Below are positions 34,525-42,098 of a stretch of 64,000 nt of DNA, piece by piece. Numbering within the stretch: position 1 is the stretch's first letter; every line of letters starts with the position of its first letter. The translations under genes were made by a program, and so were the position numbers. Where the stretch lies: the NCBI RefSeq assembly GCF_014649015.1, contig NZ_BMSF01000006.1:186001-250000 (forward strand). Reading direction: 5' to 3'. A model generated the notes under the pieces. That model was not told where the DNA came from. It ran no database searches and saw nothing but the letters and a program-made list of their open reading frames with translations. Source of the stretch: Streptomyces narbonensis (GTDB lineage: Bacteria > Actinomycetota > Actinomycetes > Streptomycetales > Streptomycetaceae).

Positions 34525-34571
34525 CGGGCGGGAGGGGCAGAGCCCTTGTGGAGCCTGTCCCCTCCCGCCCG
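34525..34571 (-). terminator. Stem-loop between dioxygenase and LysE genes
   Basis: A perfect 13-bp stem CGGGCGGGAGGGG / CCCCTCCCGCCCG surrounds a 21-base loop, ten bases after the dioxygenase stop. It would at least reduce read-through into the exporter gene. Confidence 0.7.
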
Positions 34572-34580
34572 CCCCTGACG

Positions 34581-35321
34581 TCAGGGCTTGTGACGGTAGG
34601 TCACGACCAGCACGTCGCGCGAGGCCGGGACCGAGGAATCGATCCGCTCGATCGGCGAGACGCCGTGGTAGACCCGCTCGTCGTTGACGAGCGCCAGGTC
34701 GAGGGGGTCGGTGAGGGCGAACTTCTCCACCGGCTGCTTGTCCAGGTTGAAGACGGTGCTCTCGCCGCCGGTGGCGTTCGAGCGGCCGATCATCGCCATC
34801 AGGACGAAGGTGACGCCGTCGCGGTGGACGCCCTCGGGCGTGGGCAGGCCGACCTCCTCGCCGTCGACCTCGATGCGGAACTGGTGGGCCTCGATGTGCC
34901 AGGCGGAGTACGGGGCGAGCCGACCGAAGATGTCGCAGCCCAGCGTAACCAGGCTGTTCATCGTCGCGCCGCGCAGCGAGGCGTCCTCGAAGGGCTCGTA
35001 GTGCCGGGCGACGCCGCCGTTGAGGGTGTTGTAGTCGAGCCCCTGGTAGTGCGGCTGGTGGGCCTCGACGCGGTAGTCCGTACTGGACCGGGGCGCGCTG
35101 AGCGTGGCGTGCCGCCGGCGGCGGTAGCGCCCGCCGTCCGCCATGTAGCTGTCGAGCGGCATCCGGCCCCAGCTCTCGCGGAAGGGCTCCAGGTCGTCGA
35201 GCGCGGTCTCGGACCGCTGGAGGAGGAGTTCCCTGACCTTCTCACCGGAGCGGAGGTCAAAGCTCCGGGAGGAAAGGGACTCGCATATTTCCTCTACTCC
35301 GGACGCGTACGACGAAGACAT
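34581..35321 (-). CDS. 2-oxoglutarate/Fe(II) amino-acid dioxygenase (PF10014, IDO-like)
   Basis: The 246-residue protein fits the family of L-isoleucine 4-hydroxylase (IDO/HilA) and BsmA. The iron ligands are His166 and Asp168 (GVHRDGVTFVLMAMIGR) and His219 (VYHGVSPI); Arg235 in SRDVLVVTYR is the expected 2-oxoglutarate contact; NATGGESTVFN is also typical. Family members hydroxylate free aliphatic or sulphur amino acids. ATG 35321 has GGGGGAAC upstream and is preferred to the GTG-like codons further out. It is divergent from an SDR and upstream of a LysE exporter; a dyad sits at 35346-35360. Confidence 0.85.
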   Translation of the reverse strand: MSSSYASGVEEICESLSSRSFDLRSGEKVRELLLQRSETALDDLEPFRESWGRMPLDSYMADGGRYRRRRHATLSAPRSSTDYRVEAHQPHYQGLDYNTLNGGVARHYEPFEDASLRGATMNSLVTLGCDIFGRLAPYSAWHIEAHQFRIEVDGEEVGLPTPEGVHRDGVTFVLMAMIGRSNATGGESTVFNLDKQPVEKFALTDPLDLALVNDERVYHGVSPIERIDSSVPASRDVLVVTYRHKP

Positions 35322-35345
35322 TGTTCCCCCTGTGTCCAAGTGATC

Positions 35346-35360
35346 ATCGGTCGAACCGAT
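35346..35360. promoter_or_regulatory. Dyad in the dioxygenase/SDR divergent gap
   Basis: ATCGGT-CGA-ACCGAT is a perfect 6+3+6 inverted repeat 25 bp upstream of the dioxygenase start. It is a candidate operator serving one or both divergent genes. Confidence 0.5.
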
Positions 35361-35458
35361 CGTGGTATTCGCGGCGGGGGCATGTCAAAGTCTTTCGGTC
35401 GCGGCCGAATTGTCATAACTCCCCTCACAGCAGGCCTTCCTCATGCTGTGATCCCTCC

Positions 35459-36271
35459 ATGGACGACATGAACGCAAACGCACAAACGAAAACGCACACA
35501 AGGCGCTTCGACGAATACGCGGTACTGATCACGGGCGCGGCGCGCGGCATCGGCGCGGCCACCGCGCGGCGGCTCGCGGCCGAGGGCGCGCGGGTGCTGG
35601 TCACGGACATCGACGAGGACCAGGCCCTCCGCACCGCCGCCGAACTGCCCGGAGCGGTGGCCCTGCGCTGCGACGTCGGCGACCGGGACTCGGTGGAGGC
35701 GGCCGTCGCGTACGCGGTGGAGACCTTCGGCGGCCTCGACGTCCTCGTCAACAACGCCCTCGCCCCCGTCGCCCCCGACACGGACCGCTTCGAGGACGAT
35801 CAGGACGGGGGCTGGGCGGGCCAGCTCGACGTGACGCTGATGGGCGCGGTCCGCTGCTCCCGGGCCGCGCTGCCGCACCTCGCGGCGGCGGGCGGGCGCG
35901 GAGCCATCGTCACCATCGGTTCGGTCAACGCCGAGGTGGACTTCGGCAACCACGCCTACAGCGCGGCCAAGGCGGGCCTCGCCTCGCTGACCCGGACGCT
36001 GGCGGGCGACGCGGCGCCGCGCGGCGTCCGTGTCAACCAGATCAACCCGGGGACGATCGCCACGACCGCCTGGGCGGGCCGGGAGGCCGACCTCGCCGCC
36101 CTGGCGGACCGGGTCTACCCGCTGGGCCGCGTCGGCACGCCGGAGGACGTGGCCGCCGCCGTCGCGTTCCTCGCCTCACGGGACGCGTCCTGGATCACGG
36201 GCACCGTCCTGCGGGTCGACGGCGGCCTGCTGGCGGTGAACACGCACTTCGCGGAGGTACTGGGGGACTGA
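35459..36271 (+). CDS. Short-chain dehydrogenase/reductase
   Basis: The 270-residue SDR has cofactor motif TGAARGIG at residues about 25-32, NNAL in place of NNAG, catalytic Ser in TIGSVN and YSAAK. Asp-Ile-Asp after the second strand (VTDIDED) suggests NAD. It is divergent from the dioxygenase gene over 137 bp. In the Bacillus thuringiensis hil cassette an SDR oxidises the hydroxylated isoleucine, so the same role is possible here. The ATG at 35459 lacks a clear ribosome binding site. Confidence 0.85.
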   Translation: MDDMNANAQTKTHTRRFDEYAVLITGAARGIGAATARRLAAEGARVLVTDIDEDQALRTAAELPGAVALRCDVGDRDSVEAAVAYAVETFGGLDVLVNNALAPVAPDTDRFEDDQDGGWAGQLDVTLMGAVRCSRAALPHLAAAGGRGAIVTIGSVNAEVDFGNHAYSAAKAGLASLTRTLAGDAAPRGVRVNQINPGTIATTAWAGREADLAALADRVYPLGRVGTPEDVAAAVAFLASRDASWITGTVLRVDGGLLAVNTHFAEVLGD

Positions 36272-36400
36272 GGGGTGACCGCGGACTTCTCGGCCCGTGG
36301 AACTTCTCCGCCCGCGGACGCAACCTCGGGAGGTGCCGCACGTCTGGTGGGTTGAAGGCGCCCTTCACGTCCTGTTCCACCTCCTCACTGGGAGAACCTC

Positions 36401-36799
36401 ATGACCCGCATCTCTCGCCGTCGCCGGATCCTGGGCGCCGTCACCGGCGCCGCACTGCTCCTGGGCGGTGCCTTCACGGCCCAGGCGGTCGCCGACTCCG
36501 GTGCGAAGCCGGCACCGAAGGTCGTCACCCCGGCGGAAACGGCCGCGAAGCCGGCTCCGAAGCCGGCCGTCGTGACGCCGGCCCCGAAGCCTGCCGTGGA
36601 GACGCCGGCCCCGAGGCCCGCCGTGGAGACGCCGGCCCCGAGGCCCGCCGTGGAGACTCCGGCCCCGAAGCCTGCCGTGGAGACGCCGGCCCCGAAGCCG
36701 GCCGTGGTGACGCCGGGCAAGGCGGTGCCCCGGCCCGCCCCGGCCGAGAAGACCGCCGCGCCGGAGAACGAGCCCCGCGTGATCGCCCCGGGCAAGTGA
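36401..36799 (+). CDS. Secreted Pro/Ala/Thr repeat protein
   Basis: The 132-residue protein has a signal peptide (SRRRRILGAVTGAALLLGGAFTAQAVA) with an Arg-rich start, then a ten-residue repeat of type PAVETPAPKP about six times, and a short tail. The DNA has matching 30-bp repeats at about 36560-36715. There is no folded domain; a wall-spanning spacer or stalk is possible. GGGAG lies eight bases before the ATG. Function unknown. Confidence 0.7.
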   Translation: MTRISRRRRILGAVTGAALLLGGAFTAQAVADSGAKPAPKVVTPAETAAKPAPKPAVVTPAPKPAVETPAPRPAVETPAPRPAVETPAPKPAVETPAPKPAVVTPGKAVPRPAPAEKTAAPENEPRVIAPGK

Positions 36800-36805
36800 C
36801 CGGGA

Positions 36806-36844
36806 GGGCGGGCCGGCCCCCTCGATGAAGGGGCCGGCCCGCCC
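36806..36844 (+). terminator. Strong stem-loop after the secreted repeat protein
   Basis: A perfect 15-bp stem (36806-36820 with 36830-36844) has a nine-base loop and begins six bases after the stop. There is no T-run. Confidence 0.75.
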
Positions 36845-36885
36845 GCCCCACCAACTCCCACCACCCCCGACGGATAGAGCAGCGC

Positions 36886-37506
36886 ATGCAGTACGCGATG
36901 GCCGTGGCACCGCCGCCGCCTTGGTGGTCCCGTCTGCTGGCCCGCGTGTCCGGGACCCGGGGAACGGCGGTCGTACGCGAACTCCGTCCGCGCGCGCGGA
37001 TCACCACGCACGACGAGCGACCGCCCACGCTGACCGACCTCTACCGGGCCCGCCGGCTCGACATGGTGCGGCTGGCGCTCTTCCTGGTGGACGACCTGCC
37101 CACGGCGGAGGACGTCGTCCAGGACGCCTTCACGGCCGTGTGCAGGGCGTACGGGACCTCGTTGGACGGCCTCCAGGACCCGGGGGCGTACCTGCACACG
37201 GCCGTGGTCAACGCCGCCCGCTCCGTCCTGCGCCGCCGCCGCACGGCCCGCGGCTACACCCCGCCCCACCAGCCGGCGAGCGCCCCGGTGGACGAGGGCC
37301 TGCTCCTGGCGGAGGAGCACCGCACGGTCCTCGAAGCGCTGGCCCGACTCACCCACCGCCAGCGGGAGGTACTGGTCCTGCGCTACTGGTCGGAACTGAC
37401 CGAGGCGCAGATCGCGCAGACCCTGGGCCTCTCGCGCGGCACGGTGAAGTCCACGGCGAGCCGGGCCCTGGACGCCCTGGAGAAGAGACTGGAGGCGTCC
37501 CGGTGA
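36886..37506 (+). CDS. ECF RNA polymerase sigma factor
   Basis: The 206-residue protein has sigma region 2 (DLYRARRLDMVRLALFLVDDLPTAEDVVQDAF) and region 4 (LTHRQREVLVLRYWSELTEAQIAQTLGLSRGTVKSTASRALDAL). Regions 1 and 3 are absent, as in SigE-family ECF factors. The first 40 residues are an unusual extension, so ATG 36898 or a later start is possible. Its stop overlaps a gene for a small membrane protein that may hold it at the membrane. Confidence 0.85.
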   Translation: MQYAMAVAPPPPWWSRLLARVSGTRGTAVVRELRPRARITTHDERPPTLTDLYRARRLDMVRLALFLVDDLPTAEDVVQDAFTAVCRAYGTSLDGLQDPGAYLHTAVVNAARSVLRRRRTARGYTPPHQPASAPVDEGLLLAEEHRTVLEALARLTHRQREVLVLRYWSELTEAQIAQTLGLSRGTVKSTASRALDALEKRLEASR

Positions 37507-37877
37507 CGACGACCCCGCCCCCCGAAGACCGCCGCACCACGACGGAGATCCGGCTCAGGGCCGCCCTGACGGCCCGCGCGGCGCAGATCACCCCCCGTGA
37601 CCTCCGCCGCGAAGACCCCCCGCGGGGCCGCACGCGGACGGTCCGCGCCCTGCGCGCCCCGGCCCTCGCGGCGCTGGCCGCAGCCGCGGCGGTGGCGGCC
37701 GTCTGCCTCCTGTACCTGTTCCCGGGCAGCACCCCGGCCCCGATCCCGGTCCAGCCGGCCCGCCCGCCTGGCATCAGCGATCCGGCACCGCCCACACCGG
37801 GCCCGGTATCGCCCTCGCCGGGCCCGACGATCCCGTCACCGGTGGTGACTCCCCGGGCGGCCGATCCGGCGAACTGA
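37503..37877 (+). CDS. Small membrane protein coupled to the ECF sigma factor (putative anti-sigma)
   Basis: The 124-residue protein has an N-terminal cytosolic part (about 55 residues), one membrane segment (APALAALAAAAAVAAVCLLYLF) and a Pro-rich outside tail. GTG overlaps the sigma stop by four bases. There is no zinc-binding HxxxCxxC of ZAS anti-sigma factors. Position and topology suggest a regulator of the sigma factor, but the sequence does not prove it. Confidence 0.65.
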   Translation: MTTTPPPEDRRTTTEIRLRAALTARAAQITPRDLRREDPPRGRTRTVRALRAPALAALAAAAAVAAVCLLYLFPGSTPAPIPVQPARPPGISDPAPPTPGPVSPSPGPTIPSPVVTPRAADPAN

Positions 37878-38152
37878 CGGAACGAGGCCTCCCGGGTGAG
37901 CGAGGGTGCCGGCAGCCGGGCCGCCGCCCTCGCCATGGTCGTCAATCGGGCAGTGACAGATCGTTCAGGTGGGTCAGGAGTGGGCCGACCCGGTCGAGCA
38001 TCGCCTGCAGGGCGAACCGCAGCGCAGGGGCAGGCTCGACGAAGTGCGCCGCTATGCGGACCCCGTGGTGAGGCCGGACTGCGTGCCGCCGCGCGACGGT
38101 TCGAGGACGGGCGGAGCGGTGCCTCCCGGTCGCGGCGACTGGGTGGTGGACG
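37878..38152. other. Gap with a probable gene remnant
   Basis: No intact gene is supported. On the minus strand an open frame that ends at 37942 has a coding-like end (FVEPAPALRFALQAMLDRVG), but its codon bias fades upstream and no start is convincing. It may be the 3-prime end of a decayed gene. Confidence 0.35.
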
Positions 38153-38311
38153 ATGATCAGCCTCGCGGCGGACCCGTCCGGCCTCCTCCACCACCTGTTG
38201 CCGGACCGCGCGATCAAGGTCGCCGTCGTGGTCGCCGCCCTGGGCGTCCTGGCGCTGGGGATGACAGTGCTCTGGCGGAGGGCCGGGCGCGCGAAGGACC
38301 GTCTCGACTGA
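38153..38311 (+). CDS. 52-residue single-pass membrane protein
   Basis: The frame reads MISLAADPSGLLHHLLPDRA, then a hydrophobic helix (VAVVVAALGVLALGMTVLW) and a basic end (RRAGRAKDRLD). Nearly all third positions are G or C and a GGTGGTGGA stretch precedes the ATG, both pointing to a real gene. A short amphipathic N-terminus plus one helix fits a small accessory or regulatory membrane protein. Function unknown. Confidence 0.6.
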   Translation: MISLAADPSGLLHHLLPDRAIKVAVVVAALGVLALGMTVLWRRAGRAKDRLD

Positions 38312-38493
38312 CCAGGAACCCCGGTCGAAGGGGCGAGCCCCTCGGCCGGTCACGCGGCCGGCTTCGCCCTGACCGTCACCACCCGCGGGTGGGGCTTCCC
38401 CTCGTGGGTGTCCTCGCCGACAAGTGGGGTGTCTGCGACCGCCCCGGGGCGGGAAAGCTGGGGTGGGCGAGCTTGCCGTGGAGGGGGAGTCGG
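38312..38493. other. Gap with a second gene remnant on the minus strand
   Basis: The minus strand shows a coding-like end up to a TGA at 38350 (VGEDTHEGKPHPRVVTVRAK), with high third-position G/C over about 25 codons and none before. The plus strand is not coding. Confidence 0.3.
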
Positions 38494-38763
38494 ATGCGTC
38501 GTGAGGGAATCGCGGCCGGTCGGATGGCGGGGCCGTACCACCGGGGGGCCCGGCGGCCGAAACTCTGGGCGTTACGGGCCGACCGGTCCGGGAGCGGCCT
38601 GATCACCGAGGCCGAGTGCACCACCTGCCACGACGGTTCCGGCGCGGCGGACGACGGGCGCGGGCCCGCCGTCTGGTGCCTGGCCCACGCCGAGGAGACC
38701 GGTCACACCGGCTTCCGTCGCATCAGGACCGACTTCTTCCGGGCCTCCTGCGACGGCACCTGA
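38494..38763 (+). CDS. Small protein resembling the DUF7848 family
   Basis: The 89-residue protein contains a CxxC (ECTTCHDGSG), a Trp-Cys-x-x-His stretch and the ending HTGFRRIRTDFFRASCDGT, resembling small Streptomyces proteins often found near DNA-binding or abortive genes. GGGGGAG lies upstream of the ATG. The cysteines and histidines may bind zinc. Its TGA is the first base triplet of a 30-bp repeat array. Assignment is by recall of the pattern. Confidence 0.55.
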   Translation: MRREGIAAGRMAGPYHRGARRPKLWALRADRSGSGLITEAECTTCHDGSGAADDGRGPAVWCLAHAEETGHTGFRRIRTDFFRASCDGT

Positions 38764-38910
38764 GCCGACGCAGTCCGATCCGGCGGCACCTGAGCCGACG
38801 CAGTCCGATCCGGCGGCACCTGAGCCGACGCAGTCCGAGACGGCGGCACCTGAGCCGAGGGTGCCTGAGCCGAGGGTGCCTGAGTCGACGCAGTCCGATC
38901 CGGCGGCACC
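38761..38910. repeat. 30-bp tandem repeats starting at a stop codon
   Basis: Units at 38761-38790, 38791-38820, 38821-38850 and 38881-38910 are nearly identical; two 15-bp half units lie at 38851-38880. Each 30-bp unit ends GGCACC and is followed by the TGA of the next, copying the last two codons and stop of the upstream gene. Confidence 0.9.
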
Positions 38911-38940
38911 CGAGCCGAGCGCCCGCGCATCGCGACCCGG

Positions 38941-39795
38941 TCAGCCGGCCTGGAGCATCAGTCCGATGCCGAGGACCATCAGTCCCGCCGCCGCGATCCT
39001 CGGGGCGCCGAAGCGCTCCTTGAAGAAGAGGGCCCCGATCGCCGCCCCCACGATGATCGAGGACTCGCGGAGCGCGGCGATCGGGGCCAGCGGGGCCTTC
39101 GTCTGGGCCCACAGGACGAGGGCGTAGGCCGAGACCGACAGCGCCGCGCCCAGGAGGCCCCGGGCCGCGTGCGGGCGGAGCTGGGGGAGGAGGGCCGCGC
39201 GGCGCCGCCAGAGGGCGTACGCGGGGATCACGAGGCCCTGCAGGACCATCAGCCACGCGATGTAGCCGAGCGGGGTGCCGGAGGCGCGGACGCCGACGCC
39301 ATCGACCACCGTGTAGAGCGCGATCGACAGTCCCGTCGCGCCTGCGGCTGCCAGCGCCGGCCACTGCGGGCGGGCGGCGCCCTTCCCCCGGATGCCCCAC
39401 AGGGCGAGCCCCGTCAGGCCCGCGCAGGCCACCGCCACCCCGAGCAACTGCCAGCCGCCCGGCACCTCGTCGAGGAAGACCGCCGCGAGCACGGTCACCA
39501 CGAGCGGGGCCGTACCGCGGGCGATCGGGTACATCTGTCCGAAGTCGCCCAGCGTGAACGAGCGCATGAGCAGGGCGTAGTAGCCGATGTGGAGGACCGC
39601 CGAGAGGATCAGGTACAGCCAGGCGCCGGCCGCCGGGAACGGCACGAAGGCGGCCGTGACCAGGCCGAGCAGCGCCCCGCCGCCGGATATCAGGGTGAAG
39701 GAGAGCAACTGCTCCTTGATGTGGTGCGCGATCGCGTTCCAACTCGCGTGCGTGATCGCCGCGACGAGGACCGCGAGGGTGACGAGCGGTGTCAT
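38941..39795 (-). CDS. EamA/DMT-family membrane transporter
   Basis: The 284-residue protein has about ten membrane segments in two repeated halves, typical of drug/metabolite transporters (for example ARGTAPLVVTVLAAVFLDE and the matching LRESSIIVGAAIGALFFKE). ATG 39795 overlaps the YbaK stop, so the two genes are coupled. Substrate unknown; amino acids or nucleosides are common. Confidence 0.86.
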   Translation of the reverse strand: MTPLVTLAVLVAAITHASWNAIAHHIKEQLLSFTLISGGGALLGLVTAAFVPFPAAGAWLYLILSAVLHIGYYALLMRSFTLGDFGQMYPIARGTAPLVVTVLAAVFLDEVPGGWQLLGVAVACAGLTGLALWGIRGKGAARPQWPALAAAGATGLSIALYTVVDGVGVRASGTPLGYIAWLMVLQGLVIPAYALWRRRAALLPQLRPHAARGLLGAALSVSAYALVLWAQTKAPLAPIAALRESSIIVGAAIGALFFKERFGAPRIAAAGLMVLGIGLMLQAG

Positions 39796-40271
39796 GCCGA
39801 GGCCTCGCGGACATCGACGAGCGTGGCGCCGGCCTGAGCGACCAGGGTCTTCGGGTCGAGGGCGAACACCGTGTGCGGGGTGCCCGCCGCCGCCCACACC
39901 ACCTCGTGGTCGAGGACGCCCCGGTCGGCGAGGACCCGCGTCCGGGTGCGGTGCCCGAAGGGCGGGACGCCCCCGATCGCGTACCCCGTCGTCTCCCGGA
40001 CCACCTTCGCGTCGGCCCGCGTCACCTTCTCCGCGCCCAGCTCCTCCCGTACCCGCTCGACGTCCACCCGCGAGGCACCGTCCATCAGGACGAGGACCGG
40101 CACCCCGTCGGCGGCGAAGATCAGCGACTTCACGATCTCGGCGACCCGGCAGCCGATGGCCTCGGCGGCCTGCTGCGCGGTGCGGGTCTCGTCCGGGAAG
40201 CGGCGGATCTCGACGTCGAGGCCCAACTCCTGGAGGGCGGCGGCGAACTGGGGGTGAGCGTCAGTGGTCAT
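39792..40271 (-). CDS. YbaK/EbsC-family aminoacyl-tRNA deacylase
   Basis: The 159-residue protein has family motifs: GCRVAEIVKSLIFAADGVPVLVLMDGASRVD with the conserved Lys, and ATGYAIGGVPPFGHRT. Relatives remove wrong amino acids from tRNA. TAGCGT lies eight bases before the ATG, so the mRNA may be leaderless. It is the second YbaK-type gene in the window and differs strongly from the first. Confidence 0.88.
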   Translation of the reverse strand: MTTDAHPQFAAALQELGLDVEIRRFPDETRTAQQAAEAIGCRVAEIVKSLIFAADGVPVLVLMDGASRVDVERVREELGAEKVTRADAKVVRETTGYAIGGVPPFGHRTRTRVLADRGVLDHEVVWAAAGTPHTVFALDPKTLVAQAGATLVDVREASA

Positions 40272-40329
40272 GGCCCGCACGCTAGCGGTAGCTGTACGGG
40301 CCATGCGACCGGGTTCCGGGCGCCGGCGG

Positions 40330-41979
40330 TCAGCCGGCCTTCAGGACCCTCGCGACCACCGGCCCGGCCGCGTCACCCCCGTGGCCGCCGCTCTGGACGA
40401 CCGCCGCCGCCGCGAGGTCGCCGGAGTAGCCGGTGAACCAGCTGTTGGACTTGGACTGGCCACCGACCTCGGCGGAGCCGGTCTTCGCCCCCTTGGGGGA
40501 GGGAACGCCGGACATCGCGTCGACCGCGGTGCCGTCCGACAGGGTCGCCGTCTCGTTCATCATCTTCCGCAGCGCGGAGGCGACCCCGCGCGAGAGCGGT
40601 TCGGCAGCGGCAAACTCGCGGTCGTCGAGGTCCTTCGCCACCAGGTACGGCTGGAGGAAGCCGCCGTTCTTCACGGTCGCGGAGAGCGAGGCGACGTTCA
40701 GGGCGCTCATCTGGATCCTGCCCTGGCCGATGTACGAGGCCGAGGTCTCATTCCCCGCGGACTCGGGGACGCTGCCGTCCATCGCCCGGACGCCCACCTG
40801 CCAGCTCTGACCGATGCCGAAGGAGTCGCGGGCGGTGTCGCCGAGGGCGGTGTCCGCGATCTTCTTGTCACTGAGGACGGTGATCGCCTTGATGAAGGCG
40901 GTGTTGCAGGATCGGCGGAACGCCTGGGCGAGGGTGGCGTTCGGGATGCTGAACCGGTCCAGGTTCTCGAAGGTCTGTCCCCTCGACAGCACGTCGGGAG
41001 GACACTCGACCTTGCTGCCGGGCCCGTCCACCACGCCGTTCTGCATCATCATCGCCGCCGTGACGATCTTCATAGTCGAGCCGGGCGCCTGCTGACCCTC
41101 AAGGGCCGTGTTGAACTCGGTGGCCGGATTGTTGGCCACCGCCCGAATCGCGCCCGTGGACGGCTCGATCGCCGCCACCGAGGCCTTGTCGAACGCCTTG
41201 ACCGCCTTCTCGGCCGCCGCCTGCACGCCCGCGTCGATGGTGGTCCTCAGCGTCCCCTCCTTGCCCTTCGACAGGACGAGGAGGGGGATGTCGGTCCCGG
41301 ACTCGGTGCCCGAGTCGATCCATGTCTCGATGCCGGACGAGCCGCCGGCCTTCGCCCCGTACCGCTTGCGCAGTTCGGCCAGGACCGAGGCGAGCGAGGG
41401 GTACTTCTCCGCCGTCAGCTCGACGCCGTTGCGGTCGACGGCCTTCACGGACGCGGCCTTCGCGACGCCCGTACGGATCGTGGCGTCGGCGCCGAGCAGC
41501 TTCGGGTGGAGCACGGACGGCGCCCACTTCACCAGCGGCCGGCCCGTCGTCTGCCCCCGGACGACGGTCAGTTCGGAGGCGTACGACCAGGGCTTCGACA
41601 CGTCCTTGTACGTGATCGTGGCCTTCACCGTGAAGGGCACCGTCGTCCCGACCGGCGTCCCCGGCGTGATGGTCGCCTCCGAGACGCTCGCGCCGTCACG
41701 GTAGGCCGCCACGGCCGGCCCCGCCGAGACCGGGTCGTTCGTCAGCTGCCCGGCCTTCTCCGGCTCCCCGGCGGCCCAGGCGGCGAGGAAGTCCCGAGCG
41801 GTGGCGGTCACTTCGTCCGGGGTGACGGGCCCGGTCCGAGGCGCGTCACCGGCACGGACCTCCGGGGTCGTGTTGCCGCCGGTGATCCCGTTGTAGAGGT
41901 TGAGGCCCCCGTACCCGACCCCGCCCGCCACGACGAGGAACACACCCCCGACGATTGCGGTCTTGGCTCCACTGCGCAT
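40330..41979 (-). CDS. Penicillin-binding protein (transpeptidase) with NTF2-like N-terminal domain
   Basis: The 549-residue class B-like protein has one N-terminal helix (AIVGGVFLVVAGGVGYGGL), a MecA-N/NTF2-like domain (about 50-165), a dimerisation domain and a transpeptidase domain. The active-site motifs are S301-T-M-K (APGSTMK), SCN in RRSCNTAFIK and KTGSA. It cross-links peptidoglycan outside the membrane. GGGGAGGGGA lies nine bases upstream of the ATG. Streptomyces have several such PBPs, often used in development. Confidence 0.92.
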   Translation of the reverse strand: MRSGAKTAIVGGVFLVVAGGVGYGGLNLYNGITGGNTTPEVRAGDAPRTGPVTPDEVTATARDFLAAWAAGEPEKAGQLTNDPVSAGPAVAAYRDGASVSEATITPGTPVGTTVPFTVKATITYKDVSKPWSYASELTVVRGQTTGRPLVKWAPSVLHPKLLGADATIRTGVAKAASVKAVDRNGVELTAEKYPSLASVLAELRKRYGAKAGGSSGIETWIDSGTESGTDIPLLVLSKGKEGTLRTTIDAGVQAAAEKAVKAFDKASVAAIEPSTGAIRAVANNPATEFNTALEGQQAPGSTMKIVTAAMMMQNGVVDGPGSKVECPPDVLSRGQTFENLDRFSIPNATLAQAFRRSCNTAFIKAITVLSDKKIADTALGDTARDSFGIGQSWQVGVRAMDGSVPESAGNETSASYIGQGRIQMSALNVASLSATVKNGGFLQPYLVAKDLDDREFAAAEPLSRGVASALRKMMNETATLSDGTAVDAMSGVPSPKGAKTGSAEVGGQSKSNSWFTGYSGDLAAAAVVQSGGHGGDAAGPVVARVLKAG

Positions 41980-42098
41980 GACTGACAGTCCCCTCCCCAG
42001 GTGGCCGTCCAGTCAACCAGCGGGCCCTGAGTGTGTCGAGCAACTATCGACACATCCGTCACATGGGCGGGGAGGGCCGCGGGCCGGCCCGGTCGCGC

